In this document: one piece after another, positions 18,127-18,245 of the stretch
Layout of the letters: every line of letters begins with the position of its first letter
How positions within the stretch are numbered: the first letter of the stretch is position 1
DNA from: an uncultured Bacteroides sp.
GTDB taxonomy: Bacteria; Bacteroidota; Bacteroidia; Bacteroidales; Bacteroidaceae
NCBI GenBank assembly: GCA_900557355.1
Contig: USSR01000047.1
Coordinates: forward strand, 1-18,245
Direction of reading: 5' to 3'
DNA: 18,245 nt
Made by a program: the position numbers and the translations under genes
The notes under the pieces: model-generated
What the model was told of the DNA's origin: nothing
Databases searched by the model: none
What the model saw: only the letters and a program-made list of their open reading frames with translations

Positions 18127-18245
18127 ATGAAGAAAATTTTAGTTCTGTTTTTGTTTTCAGTAGGTTGTAGCTTATATGCTCAGCAGTTTTCAGCTGACAT
18201 GAAGAAAACTGATATTATGAAAGTCTGCGATGCAGTAGCCAAACC
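18127..18245 (+). CDS. Exported protein, first 39 codons only (unrecognised)
   Basis: A new open frame begins 16 bases after the susD stop and runs off the window. It starts MKKILVLFLFSVGCSLYAQ, a clear signal peptide with likely cleavage after YAQ; a weak lipobox (SVGC, C14) makes a lipoprotein possible. The mature start, QFSADMKKTDIMKVCDAVAKP, is too short to identify. A GH88/GH105-type unsaturated uronyl hydrolase would suit a lyase-containing locus, and a helix beginning near such a sequence is compatible, but this is a guess from context. Spacing and strand place it in the same operon. Confidence 0.75.
   Translation, partial: MKKILVLFLFSVGCSLYAQQFSADMKKTDIMKVCDAVAK

Overview
The window reads as a chromosomal segment of a gut-type Bacteroides or close relative (Bacteroidota). 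The evidence is a SusC/SusD pair, a one-protein hybrid two-component regulator with a beta-propeller sensor, TAnnTTTG-type -7 promoter elements, A-rich leaders without clear Shine-Dalgarno sequences, and Mfd and dihydroorotase sequences of Bacteroides character.

Left part (1-4565) is housekeeping. On the minus strand a polyprenol-phosphate-mannose-synthase-like glycosyltransferase is followed 28 bases later by the start of dihydroorotase (pyrC, cut by the window edge). Divergent from them is mfd, the transcription-repair coupling factor. This mfd is not one open frame: protein-level continuity is broken near 1842-1849, 2093-2098 and 3420, so it is annotated as a pseudogene (or, less likely, sequence error). 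All other genes here have long clean frames, which argues for real lesions.

Right part (4570-18245) is a polysaccharide utilization locus (PUL). A 1325-residue hybrid sensor kinase/AraC-type regulator lies on the minus strand and ends four bases from the end of mfd. Divergent from it, across a 207-base regulatory region with a good Bacteroides promoter, runs a tight plus-strand operon. It holds two tandem DUF2264 proteins, a 661-residue secreted protein resembling (alpha/alpha)-toroid plus beta-sandwich polysaccharide lyases, a SusC-like TonB-dependent transporter, a SusD-like surface lipoprotein, and the first 39 codons of another exported protein. Gaps are 18, -4, 26, 10 and 16 bases, so one transcript is likely.

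Inferred working model: SusD and SusC bind and import a glycan fragment. The secreted DUF2264 proteins and the lyase-like protein trim it, possibly at uronic-acid side chains, since some DUF2264 proteins have been linked to beta-glucuronidase activity. The hybrid regulator senses a periplasmic oligosaccharide and switches the operon on. The substrate cannot be fixed from the sequence alone. No rRNA, tRNA, CRISPR array, insertion sequence or integrase was seen, and no gene-free stretch exceeds 300 bases.
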